The notes beneath the pieces were generated by a model. It worked only from the letters and a program-made list of their open reading frames with translations. It did no database searches and was not told where the DNA came from. A DNA stretch of 36,536 bases from Spirochaetales bacterium (GTDB taxonomy: Bacteria; Spirochaetota; Spirochaetia; Sphaerochaetales; Sphaerochaetaceae): NCBI GenBank assembly GCA_012729295.1, contig JAAYDK010000142.1, forward strand, positions 1 through 36,536, read 5' to 3'. This document shows, piece after piece, positions 1 through 8,614 of the stretch. The position numbers and the translations under genes were made by a program. The stretch's first letter is position 1. Each line of letters starts with the position of its first letter.

Positions 1-41
1 TTCTTTGTATTCGCCCCAAACGGCGCTTTAATCTGAGCCAT
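1..41 (-). CDS. rplO: 50S ribosomal protein L15, N-terminal fragment (cut by window edge)
   Basis: Only the first 13 or so codons are present, reading MAQIKAPFGANTK. This matches the usual short L15 start in which a lysine-alanine-proline run and GAN precede the basic glycine-rich part. The start codon lies 1 bp after the rpmD stop, and a GAGGAG ribosome binding site sits inside the end of rpmD, so translation is probably coupled. L15 following L30 is the standard spc operon order. The rest of the gene, and probably secY, lies outside the window. The identification rests on position and a few residues. Confidence 0.8.
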   Translation of the reverse strand, partial: MAQIKAPFGANTK

Positions 42-42
42 G

Positions 43-231
43 TTATATCTCCTCGACTTTCACCAAGTGTGAAACTACGCGAACCATTCCGAGAACGGAA
101 GGGCTTGCATCATGTTCCACAGAGCTGCCGATCTTGCCGAGCCCAAGGCCTTTAGCGGTCTTGCGTTGTGCAGGCAAACTTCCAATCAGACTCTTCGTCA
201 GGGTCACTCTGATTCTTTTCGTTTGTGCCAT
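43..231 (-). CDS. rpmD: 50S ribosomal protein L30
   Basis: This 62-residue protein is a usual length for bacterial L30. It opens with KRIRVTLTKSLIGSL and continues with a GLGLGKIGSSVEH segment, both typical of the family (L30 contacts 5S rRNA and 23S rRNA in the large subunit). It lies between rpsE (4 bp upstream) and rplO (1 bp downstream), the normal spc position. L30 is absent from some bacterial groups, so its presence is informative for the lineage. Nothing unusual is seen. Confidence 0.96.
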   Translation of the reverse strand: MAQTKRIRVTLTKSLIGSLPAQRKTAKGLGLGKIGSSVEHDASPSVLGMVRVVSHLVKVEEI

Positions 232-235
232 CGGA

Positions 236-739
236 CTACCCCCACATCTCGCTCAGGGATTTTCCCCTGGACTTCGCGAGTTCCTTGGCATCGAACAATT
301 GTTCCAAAGCAACAAATGTCGCTTTGACCGTATTGATGCTGTTCTTAGATCCAAGCGATTTACTCAGAACGTCTTTGATTCCACAGGCGTCCATCACATG
401 ACGCACAACACCGCCGGCAATGACCCCTGTACCGGGGACTGCAGGACGAAGCAGTACGCTTGCGCTCTTGAAACCACCAATTATTTCATGAGGAATCGTG
501 GATTTGACCATAGGAACGGTAATCATATGTTCTTTAGCTTTATCGACTGCCTTACGGATTGCCTCGGTAACGTCGTTGGCTTTTCCCGAACCATAACCGA
601 TATGGCCATTCTGGTCGCCCACGATAACGAGGGCCGAGAACGAGAACCGACGACCACCCTTTACAACTTTAGAAACGCGGTTGAGATTCACAAGCTTTTC
701 AACCAGTTCGTTTTCCTTTCTCTCTGTTCTGTCCACCAT
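236..739 (-). CDS. rpsE: 30S ribosomal protein S5
   Basis: The 167-residue product has the N-terminal double-stranded RNA-binding S5 domain (about residues 10-75, with [21 protein letters not shown] and the [13 protein letters not shown] loop) and the C-terminal S5 domain (about 85-155, with [12 protein letters not shown]). S5 acts in translational accuracy and in spectinomycin binding at the head-body junction; the VKGGRR loop has no obvious resistance deletion. A GGGGG-rich ribosome binding site precedes the ATG. It sits between rplR (6 bp) and rpmD (4 bp) in the spc operon. Confidence 0.98.
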   Translation of the reverse strand: MVDRTERKENELVEKLVNLNRVSKVVKGGRRFSFSALVIVGDQNGHIGYGSGKANDVTEAIRKAVDKAKEHMITVPMVKSTIPHEIIGGFKSASVLLRPAVPGTGVIAGGVVRHVMDACGIKDVLSKSLGSKNSINTVKATFVALEQLFDAKELAKSRGKSLSEMWG

Positions 740-745
740 ATCCCC

Positions 746-1105
746 CTAGAATTTCACTCCGGCTTTTCTTGCACCGTCGGCGATACTCTTCACGATACCG
801 TGGAAGAGATATCCGTTGCGATCGAACACCACAGTGTCGATGTTTTTCTCGAGCAGACGTTTTCCAACAATCTCGCCAAGTTTAAGAGCATCTTCAACCG
901 TATTTTTCAAATCGTGCAATTCGGGCTCAAGACTGCTTGCCGAAACCAACGTATTTCCCGCGACATCGTCGATAACCTGAACGTACATCCGGGTATTGCT
1001 TCTGAAAACGGTCATTCTGGGTCTCAAGAGTGTCCCGGAGATATGTTTTCTGATATGAACCTTACGCTTCGCGCGCTTTCTTTGCTTGTCCAAAATCCTA
1101 TTCAT
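746..1105 (-). CDS. rplR: 50S ribosomal protein L18
   Basis: The 119-residue product has the basic N-terminus ([16 protein letters not shown]), the [20 protein letters not shown] strand region and the C-terminal [24 protein letters not shown] motif that define L18, a 5S rRNA-binding protein of the large subunit's central protuberance. Length is standard. It lies 13 bp after rplF and 6 bp before rpsE, as in other spc operons. Confidence 0.98.
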   Translation of the reverse strand: MNRILDKQRKRAKRKVHIRKHISGTLLRPRMTVFRSNTRMYVQVIDDVAGNTLVSASSLEPELHDLKNTVEDALKLGEIVGKRLLEKNIDTVVFDRNGYLFHGIVKSIADGARKAGVKF

Positions 1106-1118
1106 GCTATCACCCTAC

Positions 1119-1661
1119 TTATTTCTTACCGCCGGCCTTACCGACTTTGCGTCTGATGGTCTCGGTGTCGTACTTGATTCCCTTACCCTTGTACGGTTCG
1201 GGAGCTCTGAGCGATCGGATATCGGCACTTATCTGACCAACTTTCTGCTTGTCTATTCCGGACACAACAATAACCGTCGGTCCTTCACATGCGATTTTAA
1301 CATCGCCGGGAATAAGTAACTCGATGGGGTTGGAATAGCCGAGGTTCAGCATGAGGCTGCTACCTTTCACTTCGGCTCTGTACCCAACACCGTTAATCTG
1401 TAACCGCTTGGTAAAACCGGTCGTGACTCCGACGATCATGTTATGAATCAACTGCCGGTACAAACCGTGGAACGAACGGGCTTCTTTGGTTTCTTCCTTG
1501 CGGGCGACGGCAACCTCGGTTGCGGAAACGGTAATTTCCACTTCGGGGCGGCAACTTTGCACTAATTTTCCCTTCGGGCCTTCAACCGTGACCGTTCCGT
1601 CAGTAACGGATACTTTCACGCCCTTAGGCAGCGTTATGGGTAATTTTCCAATTCGAGACAT
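1119..1661 (-). CDS. rplF: 50S ribosomal protein L6
   Basis: The 180-residue protein starts MSRIGKLPI and contains two tandem L6 folds (about residues 10-82 and 90-165). The second ends in the family signature APEPYKGKGIKY. L6 sits near the factor-binding region of the large subunit, next to the sarcin-ricin loop. An AAGGTGG ribosome binding site lies 6 nt before the ATG. It is flanked by rpsH and rplR in the expected order, with no insertions or missing segments. Confidence 0.98.
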   Translation of the reverse strand: MSRIGKLPITLPKGVKVSVTDGTVTVEGPKGKLVQSCRPEVEITVSATEVAVARKEETKEARSFHGLYRQLIHNMIVGVTTGFTKRLQINGVGYRAEVKGSSLMLNLGYSNPIELLIPGDVKIACEGPTVIVVSGIDKQKVGQISADIRSLRAPEPYKGKGIKYDTETIRRKVGKAGGKK

Positions 1662-1672
1662 ATTCTACCACC

Positions 1673-2074
1673 TTACCAAATCGAGCAGATCAGCTCTCCG
1701 CCGACCTTCTTTTCGGTCGCCTTCTTACCGGTAATGATACCGGAAGAGGTCGAAACGACCAACACGCCATAACCGTTGTAGATTCTCGGCATGTCGCGGT
1801 AACCTGAATACACTCGCCGGCCTGGGGTAGAGATTCGGTCTATTCCGTGCAATACGGGATTTTGCTTCTCATCGTATTTTAAAAACACACGGATGTAGTT
1901 GACGCCTTCCTTGCTCACGACCTTTTTGAAGTTTTTGACGTATCCTTCATTCTTCAGAATCTTAACAATCTGAAGTTTCATTTTGGACGTGGGAATCTCC
2001 ACTTTCTCATGTCTAGCCTGGCTAGCATTCCTAATCTTTGTCAGCATATCTGCAACAGGATCACTTATAGCCAT
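1673..2074 (-). CDS. rpsH: 30S ribosomal protein S8
   Basis: The 133-residue product starts [17 protein letters not shown] and ends with the S8 signature [17 protein letters not shown] followed by [10 protein letters not shown]8 binds the central domain of 16S rRNA early in small-subunit assembly. In E. coli it also represses its own operon by binding mRNA near rplE; I could not recognise an S8 operator copy here by eye. An AGGAG site lies 6 nt before the ATG. Its neighbours are rpsN and rplF. Confidence 0.98.
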   Translation of the reverse strand: MAISDPVADMLTKIRNASQARHEKVEIPTSKMKLQIVKILKNEGYVKNFKKVVSKEGVNYIRVFLKYDEKQNPVLHGIDRISTPGRRVYSGYRDMPRIYNGYGVLVVSTSSGIITGKKATEKKVGGELICSIW

Positions 2075-2083
2075 CTTATTCTC

Positions 2084-2269
2084 CTACCAGCTGGATTTGG
2101 TTACACCAGGAATCTGTCCTTCACTGGCCAATTTTCGAAAGCAAATCCTGCACATTTGGAACTTCCGCATATATCCACGAGGTCGTCCGCACAATTTGCA
2201 GCGGCGTACGAGCCTTGTACTGTACTTCGGCGTTCTATTCGCCTTGATGATCAATGATTTCTTCGCCAT
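2084..2269 (-). CDS. rpsN: 30S ribosomal protein S14, zinc-binding short type
   Basis: The product is 61 residues, the short zinc-ribbon form of S14 (type Z), against about 100 residues for the zinc-free form. The four ligands are visible as CKLC (Cys24, Cys27) and CRIC (Cys40, Cys43), with the expected [12 protein letters not shown] between them. The end, [11 protein letters not shown], is canonical. It is the only S14 gene in the window; any zinc-free paralogue would be elsewhere. It is flanked by rplE and rpsH in the spc order. Confidence 0.97.
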   Translation of the reverse strand: MAKKSLIIKANRTPKYSTRLVRRCKLCGRPRGYMRKFQMCRICFRKLASEGQIPGVTKSSW

Positions 2270-2286
2270 CTTTGCTCTACTCCACC

Positions 2287-2838
2287 TTATTTACTGAAGG
2301 GCATTCCAAGCTTTTTAAGCAAGGCAAACCCTTCTTCGTCGGTCTTGGCCGAAGTCACGATTGCGATGTTCAAACCGCTTACCCGTTCGATCTTGTCGTA
2401 ATCGATTTCCGGGAAAATGATTTGCTCTGTAATCCCAAGGGCATAATTGCCGTTTCCGTCAAATGCATTCGGATTCACGCCTTTGAAGTCTTTTACTCGA
2501 GGGAGAGCCACTCCGATAAGGCGTTCCAGGAAAAACCACATATTATCGCCACGGAGCGTCACCATAGCTCCGATTTCCTGACCAGCACGAACTTTGAAGT
2601 TAGCAATAGACTTGCGGGCTTTTGTCCGTACTACATGTTGCCCGGTAATCTGTTCGAGTTCCTTCACCGCCGAGTCAAGAAGCTTCTTATTAACGATAGC
2701 TTCACCGACACCCACGCTGACGGAAATCTTCTCGAGAGCGGGAACTTGCATCTTCGATTTGTACCCGAACTCGGTAAAGAGCTCTGGAGCAACCTTTTCC
2801 AGGTATTTTTTCTTTAGGCTTGGTATTAACTTTTCCAT
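2287..2838 (-). CDS. rplE: 50S ribosomal protein L5
   Basis: The 183-residue product has the L5 N-terminal domain ([18 protein letters not shown]), the [19 protein letters not shown] core and the C-terminal [21 protein letters not shown] segment. L5 binds 5S rRNA and forms an intersubunit contact at the central protuberance. Its ATG overlaps the rplX stop codon by one base (TGATG), which points to tight translational coupling with L24. Length is the usual 179-183 residues. Confidence 0.98.
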   Translation of the reverse strand: MEKLIPSLKKKYLEKVAPELFTEFGYKSKMQVPALEKISVSVGVGEAIVNKKLLDSAVKELEQITGQHVVRTKARKSIANFKVRAGQEIGAMVTLRGDNMWFFLERLIGVALPRVKDFKGVNPNAFDGNGNYALGITEQIIFPEIDYDKIERVSGLNIAIVTSAKTDEEGFALLKKLGMPFSK

Positions 2839-3143
2839 CAGACTGTTTCCCCGGTTTTCTTAGCGAAGCGGACCTTCTTGCCACTCTCATCGAATTTCAT
2901 GCCGATTCTTGTCGTCTCTCCATTTTTCAGAAGAAGAGCTACATTCGAAACATGAATCGGAGCCTCAATTTCCTTGATGCCGCCTTGATCCTGCTGATTG
3001 CGTTTCTTCATGGTTTTTTTCACCATGTTGACACCCTGGACGACGACTCGCTCTTTCTCGCGGTCAACCTTAAGGATACGGCCTGATTTGCCCTTATCCT
3101 TACCGGCGAGAACTTTGACGTTGTCATTCTTCTTAAGCTTCAT
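2838..3143 (-). CDS. rplX: 50S ribosomal protein L24
   Basis: The 101-residue product starts [21 protein letters not shown], the KOW motif of L24 (about residues 6-35), and ends with the conserved [10 protein letters not shown] segment. L24 initiates large-subunit assembly by binding the 5' region of 23S rRNA. An AGGAG site lies 8 nt before the ATG. Its stop codon overlaps the rplE start by one base. It lies 11 bp after rplN. Confidence 0.98.
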   Translation of the reverse strand: MKLKKNDNVKVLAGKDKGKSGRILKVDREKERVVVQGVNMVKKTMKKRNQQDQGGIKEIEAPIHVSNVALLLKNGETTRIGMKFDESGKKVRFAKKTGETV

Positions 3144-3154
3144 GTTCTCAACTC

Positions 3155-3523
3155 CTACAACACTTCCGGCGCCAGCGATGTGATTTTCACGAATCCGGCT
3201 TCACGCAATTCACGTGCTACCGGCCCGAAAATACGTTTGCCGCGCGGGTTATTGTTGGCATCGACAACAACACACGCGTTGTCATCGAACCTGATGTAGG
3301 TACCGTCAGGTCTGCGGTATTCCTTTTTTGTCCGGACTATGACAGCTTTCAGCACATCGCCTTTCTTGATGGCTCCGTTAGGAAGCGCATCTTTGACTGC
3401 CACAACGATGATATCGCCGACTCCGGCTATCATCCTATGGCTTCCGCCCAAAACCTTAATGCACTGAACCCTTTTGGCTCCGCTGTTATCCGCTACATTC
3501 AAATATGTCTGCATCTGTACCAT
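3155..3523 (-). CDS. rplN: 50S ribosomal protein L14
   Basis: The 122-residue product, a fixed length in bacteria, starts [17 protein letters not shown] and carries the L14 signature around [15 protein letters not shown] and the end [17 protein letters not shown]14 lies on the subunit interface next to L19 and is the docking site of the silencing factor RsfS. An AAGGAG site lies 7 nt before the ATG. Its neighbours are rpsQ and rplX. Confidence 0.98.
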   Translation of the reverse strand: MVQMQTYLNVADNSGAKRVQCIKVLGGSHRMIAGVGDIIVVAVKDALPNGAIKKGDVLKAVIVRTKKEYRRPDGTYIRFDDNACVVVDANNNPRGKRIFGPVARELREAGFVKITSLAPEVL

Positions 3524-3541
3524 GGCGTTGCTCCTTAAAGA

Positions 3542-3793
3542 CTACTTCGCCCGCTCGACGACTTGTTCGAGACGCCAGCACTTCTCCTTGCTGAGAGGAC
3601 GGCATTCGACCACGCGCACCGTATCGCCGATATGGGCATCGTTGTGCTCGTCGTGGGCCTTCACCTTTTTTGTACGGGTCACATATTTCTTGTACAACGG
3701 ATGCAGGGTCCTTGTTGAGATCGCGACTACGATGGTCTTATCCATTTTGTCGCTGGTCACCAGTCCGGTGAATCTTTTCTTATTACCTTCCAT
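3542..3793 (-). CDS. rpsQ: 30S ribosomal protein S17
   Basis: The 83-residue product has the S17 OB-fold pattern [20 protein letters not shown] and the signature [18 protein letters not shown]17 binds the 5' domain of 16S rRNA and is a primary assembly protein. Length is normal. It lies between rpmC (16 bp) and rplN (18 bp), as in other S10-spc junctions. Confidence 0.98.
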   Translation of the reverse strand: MEGNKKRFTGLVTSDKMDKTIVVAISTRTLHPLYKKYVTRTKKVKAHDEHNDAHIGDTVRVVECRPLSKEKCWRLEQVVERAK

Positions 3794-3809
3794 ACGGCAC
3801 GAGCCTCAC

Positions 3810-4016
3810 TTATTTCGATTTGACGCGTATGCCGAGCGCATACTCATGAATGAGCGTGTTCAATCTGGCAATCTTTTTCTTTGTCGTCTTGATGGCCATG
3901 GGATTTTCCACATGACCGAGAACACGCGCCATTCTCAGGTTCAAGGCTTCTCTACGAAGCTCGTCCCTCTTTGCAACCATTTCCGCATAGGTCAAGTCTG
4001 TATATGAATTTTTCAT
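3810..4016 (-). CDS. rpmC: 50S ribosomal protein L29
   Basis: The 68-residue, mostly helical product contains the L29 elements [24 protein letters not shown] and the C-terminal [16 protein letters not shown]29 sits at the polypeptide exit tunnel and forms part of the docking site for trigger factor and SRP. It starts 3 bp after the rplP stop, with a GGAG-containing site inside the end of rplP. Confidence 0.96.
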   Translation of the reverse strand: MKNSYTDLTYAEMVAKRDELRREALNLRMARVLGHVENPMAIKTTKKKIARLNTLIHEYALGIRVKSK

Positions 4017-4019
4017 AAC

Positions 4020-4436
4020 CTACTCCACATCCCTTCTCATAATGAACTTCGTTTTGATCGGAAGCTTAGAGGCGGCGAGCTGTAGAGCTTCGCGGGCGAG
4101 ACTCTCTTCAATACCACCCATCTCAAACATGACCGCACCGGTTTTAACGACCGCGACCCAACCCTCGGGGCTGCCTTTTCCGTTACCCTGACGAGTTTCA
4201 GCGGGCTTTTTGGTAAACGGCATATCGGGGAAAATCCGAATCCATACCTTACCACCACGCTTGACGTGACGGGTCATGGCGATACGAGCAGCTTCGATCT
4301 GGCGGTTGGTGATCCATCGCGGCTCTACCGCAATCAGACCAAACTCACCGAAAGCCAGGGAATTGCCGCGATGCGCGACTCCATCCCGAGTCCCTCTCTG
4401 CTTCTTCCGATATTTTACTCTCTTAGGACTTAGCAT
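4020..4436 (-). CDS. rplP: 50S ribosomal protein L16
   Basis: The 138-residue product starts [15 protein letters not shown] and has the L16 signatures [23 protein letters not shown] and [30 protein letters not shown]16 organises the A-site region of the large subunit. Arg81 of E. coli L16, hydroxylated there by RoxA, lies in the motif that reads [16 protein letters not shown] here. An AAGGAG site lies about 10 nt upstream of the ATG. Its neighbours are rpsC and rpmC. Confidence 0.98.
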   Translation of the reverse strand: MLSPKRVKYRKKQRGTRDGVAHRGNSLAFGEFGLIAVEPRWITNRQIEAARIAMTRHVKRGGKVWIRIFPDMPFTKKPAETRQGNGKGSPEGWVAVVKTGAVMFEMGGIEESLAREALQLAASKLPIKTKFIMRRDVE

Positions 4437-4442
4437 GGTGTA

Positions 4443-5156
4443 TCAACTCCTTGCCTCAACACCGTTCATGCGCTCCTTCGGTGTTTTCTTCACCAAGAGC
4501 CCGGCGTCGTCTTTTTTAGCCTTATCGAGGATCTCACCGTTGAACACCCAAACCTTTACGCCGATAACGCCAAAAGTCGTGTTCGCCTGGGCAAATCCGT
4601 AATCGATGTCGGACCGCAGCGTGTGCAACGGAATCCGGCCTTCTTTCAACCATTCAGATCCTGCGATTTCCTTTCCGCCCAAGCGTCCGGAAACCTTGAT
4701 CTTTACACCCTGGGCTCCGGCCTGAATCGCTTTCGAGATAGCCGTCTTCATAGCCCTTCGGTGGCTTCCCCGGCTGACTAGCTGTTTTGCAACGTTCGCT
4801 GCAATCAACTGTGCGTCCGCCTCGGGTTTCTTGATTTCTTTGATCTTTATCTGGATCTTTTTATCGGTGAGGCTCTGAAGACGCGCACCCAACTTTTCAA
4901 CATTGGCACCCTTTGACCCGATGATGATTCCCGGGCGGCTGGTTGCGATTGTCAAAGATACGCGTTGAGGTTTGCGGACAATCTCTACGTCGGAGATTTC
5001 AGCGCCCTGGACCTCAGGACAAGAAAGGAGCACTTTTCGCAACTTCAAATCTTCGTGTAGCGTTGCGGCATACTCTCTAGGATCCACGTACCATTTGGAT
5101 TTCCACGTCTTATTGACTCCTAAACGGAGACCAATCGGATTTACTTTCTGACCCAT
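4443..5156 (-). CDS. rpsC: 30S ribosomal protein S3
   Basis: The 237-residue product starts MGQKVNPIGLRLGVNKTWKS, contains the type II KH domain (about residues 40-110) with the GxxG loop IIIGSKGANVEKL, and the C-terminal S3 domain with SGRLGGKEIAGSEWLKEGRIPLHTLRSDIDYG. S3 forms part of the mRNA entry channel and its helicase activity. The start codon directly follows the rplV stop (TAAATG). Confidence 0.98.
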   Translation of the reverse strand: MGQKVNPIGLRLGVNKTWKSKWYVDPREYAATLHEDLKLRKVLLSCPEVQGAEISDVEIVRKPQRVSLTIATSRPGIIIGSKGANVEKLGARLQSLTDKKIQIKIKEIKKPEADAQLIAANVAKQLVSRGSHRRAMKTAISKAIQAGAQGVKIKVSGRLGGKEIAGSEWLKEGRIPLHTLRSDIDYGFAQANTTFGVIGVKVWVFNGEILDKAKKDDAGLLVKKTPKERMNGVEARS

Positions 5157-5513
5157 TTACTTCCCCACCTTCTCGTCAAGCACTACAGTTATGTGGCACT
5201 GTCTCTTCAACAAAATGTCACGTCTTCCATGAGATCTGGGCCATACTCTTTTCATTCTCGGCCCATCGTCCACGTAGAGTTCGGCAACAACGAGTTGCTC
5301 TTCGTCCAAGCGTTTGTTCTGGCTCATCGCGTTGGCAGCTGCCGATTGTACGACACGCCTAATCAGGTATGCGCCTTTTTGGGGCATCGCCTCGAGAATT
5401 GCCATGGCTTCGACATACGGCTTCCTCCTCACCAAATCCGCGACCGGACGGACTTTAGAAGGAGAGGCCGGTAAGTATTTTGCACATGCTCTAAAACCTT
5501 TTTTTTCTTCCAT
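5157..5513 (-). CDS. rplV: 50S ribosomal protein L22
   Basis: The 118-residue product has the L22 core SPSKVRPVADLVRRKPYVEAMAIL and the C-terminal hairpin GPRMKRVWPRSHGRRDILLKRQCHITVVL, which lines the nascent-chain tunnel and is the site of macrolide resistance changes elsewhere. The hairpin here is slightly divergent (WPRSHGRRDILL, where many bacteria have RPRAKGRAxRI) but has no gap. It is flanked by rpsS and rpsC. Confidence 0.97.
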   Translation of the reverse strand: MEEKKGFRACAKYLPASPSKVRPVADLVRRKPYVEAMAILEAMPQKGAYLIRRVVQSAAANAMSQNKRLDEEQLVVAELYVDDGPRMKRVWPRSHGRRDILLKRQCHITVVLDEKVGK

Positions 5514-5529
5514 TTCGTTAACCTACCGC

Positions 5530-5808
5530 TTACTTTTTCGCTTTTTTGTCACTAGCGGTGTGACCACGGAAGATCCGAGTGGGAGCGAACTCGCCGAGCT
5601 TGTGCCCTACCAAGTTCTCCGTGACGAACACCGGCACCCAGGTCTTGCCGTTGTAGACGGATATCGTATACCCAACCATTTCGGGGATGATCGTGGAAGT
5701 ACGGGAATACGTCTTGATCATCTGCTTTTGGCCCGATTTGTTTGCTTCCGAGATCCTTTTGAAAAGTTTTTTCTCAATAAAAGGACCTTTCTTGATTGAT
5801 CTAGCCAC
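5530..5808 (-). CDS. rpsS: 30S ribosomal protein S19
   Basis: The 92-residue product starts [15 protein letters not shown] and shows the S19 signature [28 protein letters not shown]19 binds with S13 in the small-subunit head and contacts the A-site tRNA. Length is standard. It is flanked by rplB (10 bp) and rplV (16 bp) in S10 operon order. Confidence 0.98.
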   Translation of the reverse strand: MARSIKKGPFIEKKLFKRISEANKSGQKQMIKTYSRTSTIIPEMVGYTISVYNGKTWVPVFVTENLVGHKLGEFAPTRIFRGHTASDKKAKK

Positions 5809-5818
5809 TTTTCTACTC

Positions 5819-6643
5819 CTACTTCCGCTTCTTCACGATAAAAGCGCTCGAGGGCTTGTTCTTCTTCCGTGTCTTATACCCTTTGGTAGGTAATCCCCAC
5901 GGAGTTACTGGATGGCGCCCTGCGGCTGTCTTGCCTTCACCACCACCATGCGGGTGATCGACCGGGTTCATGGCAACACCACGGACCTTCGGTCTCTTTC
6001 CCAACCATCGGTTACGTCCGGCTTTACCTAACGTGACATTCATATGGTCTCCATTCCCGATATCGCCGAGAGTCGCAAGGCATTCGCCAAATATCATTCG
6101 CATCTCGCCGCTGGGAAGACGCAACGTTACGTAATCACCTTCTTTCGCGACAATCGTTGCTCCTAAACCAGCGCTTCGGACTAATTGACCGCCTTTGCCC
6201 AACTGAATCTCGACATTATGAACGGTCAAACCAAGCGGGATGTTCTTAAGTGGAAGCGCGTTTCCGACTTCCAACGGAACATTCGCACCGCTCAAAACCC
6301 TTGCTCCTACCTTAAGTCCCTTTGGAGCAAGAATGTAGCGCTTTTCACCGTCAGCATAGAATACCAATGCGATATTCGCACTGCGGTTCGGATCGTACTC
6401 GATAGTCTTCACCGTTCCGGGAATATCAAACTTATTCCGTTTGAAATCGATAATCCGGTATGCCCGCTTATGACCGCCGCCTCGTCTGCGAACACTGATA
6501 CGTCCAAACGCATCGCGACCAGCTCTTCTATGCAGGCCTTTGGTTAAAGACTTCTCACTCTTATCTGTAGTAATCTCGTCGAAAACCAACGTCGTTTTTT
6601 GGCGAAGTCCGGGAGTGTACGGTTTATATTTCTTCAGTGCCAT
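5819..6643 (-). CDS. rplB: 50S ribosomal protein L2
   Basis: The 274-residue product has the full L2 layout: N-terminal OB-fold (about residues 40-120), an SH3-like domain (about 125-200) and the C-terminal catalytic-centre loop with [16 protein letters not shown]. The conserved histidine of that loop, needed for peptidyl-transferase centre function in E. coli, is present. It ends in a basic tail ([18 protein letters not shown]). Its neighbours are rplW and rpsS. Confidence 0.99.
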   Translation of the reverse strand: MALKKYKPYTPGLRQKTTLVFDEITTDKSEKSLTKGLHRRAGRDAFGRISVRRRGGGHKRAYRIIDFKRNKFDIPGTVKTIEYDPNRSANIALVFYADGEKRYILAPKGLKVGARVLSGANVPLEVGNALPLKNIPLGLTVHNVEIQLGKGGQLVRSAGLGATIVAKEGDYVTLRLPSGEMRMIFGECLATLGDIGNGDHMNVTLGKAGRNRWLGKRPKVRGVAMNPVDHPHGGGEGKTAAGRHPVTPWGLPTKGYKTRKKNKPSSAFIVKKRK

Positions 6644-6654
6644 GTCCCTACCTC

Positions 6655-6957
6655 CTAGATCCCTTCGATGGCTTGAATCGACTGTCCATTCTCAAGAGTC
6701 ACGACAGCCTTCTTCCAATCACCCGTCGTCCCTGCGATATGACCGCTCTTCGTCCGGGTAAATTTCGGTTTTCCCTTCACAATCATGACATTGCACTTCA
6801 CTGGCTTTACTTCGAACAGCTCTTTGATTGCGTCCATGATCTGAAACTTGTTCGCGTCCATATGTACTTTGAACGTATACTTCTTCGCTTGTAATTCCCG
6901 CGCTAAGTTAGATTTCTCTGTCAACACGGGCTCGATTATTATCTGGTCTGCTCTCAC
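6655..6957 (-). CDS. rplW: 50S ribosomal protein L23
   Basis: The 100-residue product starts [19 protein letters not shown] and has [33 protein letters not shown], the standard L23 core. L23 at the tunnel exit is the main docking point for trigger factor and SRP. It lies between rplD (10 bp) and rplB (11 bp). Confidence 0.98.
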   Translation of the reverse strand: MRADQIIIEPVLTEKSNLARELQAKKYTFKVHMDANKFQIMDAIKELFEVKPVKCNVMIVKGKPKFTRTKSGHIAGTTGDWKKAVVTLENGQSIQAIEGI

Positions 6958-6967
6958 ATTCGGCCCC

Positions 6968-7597
6968 TTATTTATCCCCGTAGAACTCGTTGAGGTTCGA
7001 AGCAGCCTGCTCGAGAACCAAAACCTTCCTGCCGTACAGGAGCTCTTTGGCCGAAAGCCGGTTGTACGAAAGAACGCGCAGGTAAGGGATGTTCCTTGCA
7101 GCGCGCCGCATCAACACGTCGTCATCTTTGAGGATCAGTACGGTTCTCTTCTCGTCTTTCATAAAATTCTTTATGATTGCCGCCAGATCCTTGGTTTTGC
7201 CGCTTTCAACGGTAAAATCCTCAACCACGACCATTCTGTCTTCCTTAACGGAAAGAGAAAGCAGAGACTTCATGGCCAGTCGCTTTACCTTCTTGGGAAT
7301 CGAGTAGCTATAATCGCGCGGCTTCGGTCCGAAGATCGTACCACCGCCAACCCATATCGGCGATTTCTTGTCACCAGCACGCGCATTTCCAGTACCCTTC
7401 TGCTTGTAGGGTCTCGCATTGCTGTAGTTGACTTCGCCACGGGTCTTCGTGCAGGCAGTGCCCACACGTCTGTTTGCCAGCTCGTTGTTCACGACATAAT
7501 AAATGCAGCCGTCGCTCACTTCTCGGTTAAACACTTCGTCGTTGAGCAGAATCGTGCGCACTTCTTCGCCGTTCGTTGAATAAACTTTCGTTTCCAT
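6968..7597 (-). CDS. rplD: 50S ribosomal protein L4
   Basis: The 209-residue product contains the L4 tunnel loop (about residues 45-90, with [35 protein letters not shown]) and the globular domain. L4 helps form the tunnel constriction. In E. coli it also represses the S10 operon through the leader before rpsJ. Here the operon begins with tuf, so any L4 control would have to act on the tuf leader or on the short tuf-rpsJ spacer; this is unproven. Its neighbours are rplC and rplW. Confidence 0.98.
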   Translation of the reverse strand: METKVYSTNGEEVRTILLNDEVFNREVSDGCIYYVVNNELANRRVGTACTKTRGEVNYSNARPYKQKGTGNARAGDKKSPIWVGGGTIFGPKPRDYSYSIPKKVKRLAMKSLLSLSVKEDRMVVVEDFTVESGKTKDLAAIIKNFMKDEKRTVLILKDDDVLMRRAARNIPYLRVLSYNRLSAKELLYGRKVLVLEQAASNLNEFYGDK

Positions 7598-7606
7598 ATC
7601 TCGCCT

Positions 7607-8227
7607 CTACTTCTTCTTCGCTTCTTGAACGATGACGACACTCTGGGCGGGACCGGGAATCGCTCCCTTCACCAACAGAACCTGCATCTCTTCGTCAACA
7701 CGAATTACGCGTAGATTCTGGACCGTTACTCTATCAGCACCCATGCGTCCAGCCATCTTCTTGCCTTTAAAGGTCTTTGAAGGACTGGATGACATTGCGG
7801 TACCGCCAAGGTCGCGGTGGAATTTGGAACCGTGAGTCGCTCGACCACCATGGAACCCATGCCGTTTCATACCGCCTTGGTAGCCTTTCCCTTTTGAAGT
7901 TCCAACTACGTCAACGAACATGATATCTTTGAATAGATCGACACTCAGCACATCACCGACCGCCGCGTCTTTATCGAAGTCACGCATCTCGACCAAAGTC
8001 TTCTTTGGCTCGCAGACTCCTTCGAATTGACCCCCATACGGCTTTGTAACACGATTCTTTTTCATATCAAAAGAACCGAGTACACAAGAATTGTAGCCGT
8101 GTTTCGCGACGGTGCGGTTCTCGATGACCACATTGTCCTCTATCTTTATAACAGTCACAGGTGTCAGTCTGCCGTTTGCATCAAAGACCTGTGTCATTCC
8201 TAATTTTTTGCCGATAAGCCCTAACAT
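7607..8227 (-). CDS. rplC: 50S ribosomal protein L3
   Basis: The 206-residue product starts MLGLIGKKLGMTQVFDANGR and has the L3 segment KGKGYQGGMKRHGFHGGRATHGS and SPSKTFKGKKMAGRMG. L3 reaches the peptidyl-transferase centre. By visual alignment, the glutamine that PrmB methylates in E. coli (in GSIGQ) is replaced in GGTAM by methionine, so that modification site seems absent, as in many bacteria. It starts 17 bp after rpsJ. Confidence 0.98.
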   Translation of the reverse strand: MLGLIGKKLGMTQVFDANGRLTPVTVIKIEDNVVIENRTVAKHGYNSCVLGSFDMKKNRVTKPYGGQFEGVCEPKKTLVEMRDFDKDAAVGDVLSVDLFKDIMFVDVVGTSKGKGYQGGMKRHGFHGGRATHGSKFHRDLGGTAMSSSPSKTFKGKKMAGRMGADRVTVQNLRVIRVDEEMQVLLVKGAIPGPAQSVVIVQEAKKK

Positions 8228-8244
8228 CTCTTACCTCAGCTCAG

Positions 8245-8553
8245 TCACTGTTTTATTTCTACATCCACGCCTGCGGGAAGCTCAAGCTTCATCAGGGCAT
8301 CCATGACTTTTGATGTAGGATCCAGTATGTCGATCAACCGCTTGTGAGTTCTCATCTCGAATTGCTCGCGAGACTTCTTATTGACAAAGGGCGATCTCAG
8401 AACAGTATATTTATTGATTCGAGTCGGTAAGGGCACGGGGCCGGAGACTTTGGCACCAGCCTTAACCACTGTCTGTACTATTGCTTTCGCGCTCTGTTCA
8501 ACAAGCTCTATGTCAAAACCCCTCAGCCGTACCCTAATTCTATCCTTAACCAT
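8245..8553 (-). CDS. rpsJ: 30S ribosomal protein S10 (NusE)
   Basis: The 102-residue product starts [20 protein letters not shown] and has the S10 signature [35 protein letters not shown]. An upstream in-frame extension exists, but the family length and the GGAGG site at 8558-8562 fix the start. Two ATG codons are in tandem (8556 and 8553), and the second has the better spacing of 4 nt against zero to one. S10 also acts as NusE in antitermination, with NusG encoded in the same cluster. A terminator-like hairpin separates it from tuf. Confidence 0.97.
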   Translation of the reverse strand: MVKDRIRVRLRGFDIELVEQSAKAIVQTVVKAGAKVSGPVPLPTRINKYTVLRSPFVNKKSREQFEMRTHKRLIDILDPTSKVMDALMKLELPAGVDVEIKQ

Positions 8554-8562
8554 CATTCCTCC

Positions 8563-8603
8563 AAAAAACGGATCTTGCCCGCACCGATGCGGAACGGGCA
8601 AGA
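8563..8603 (-). terminator. Terminator-like hairpin between tuf and rpsJ
   Basis: On the minus strand a perfect 9-bp stem (TCTTGCCCG at 8595-8603 with CGGGCAAGA at 8573-8581 on the transcript, 13-nt loop) is followed 4 nt later by six T residues (8563-8568). It starts 11 nt after the tuf stop codon. The form is that of an intrinsic terminator, probably partial, because no separate promoter is seen for rpsJ in the few remaining bases. It would let tuf be made in excess of S10-operon proteins. Confidence 0.6.
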
Positions 8604-8614
8604 CATTCGTCTAA

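Noticed and set aside
134-1156. 340-codon open frame on the plus strand opposite rpsE and rplR
   Set aside because: It crosses two well-supported ribosomal protein genes antisense and shows no family features; a mirror of codon use.
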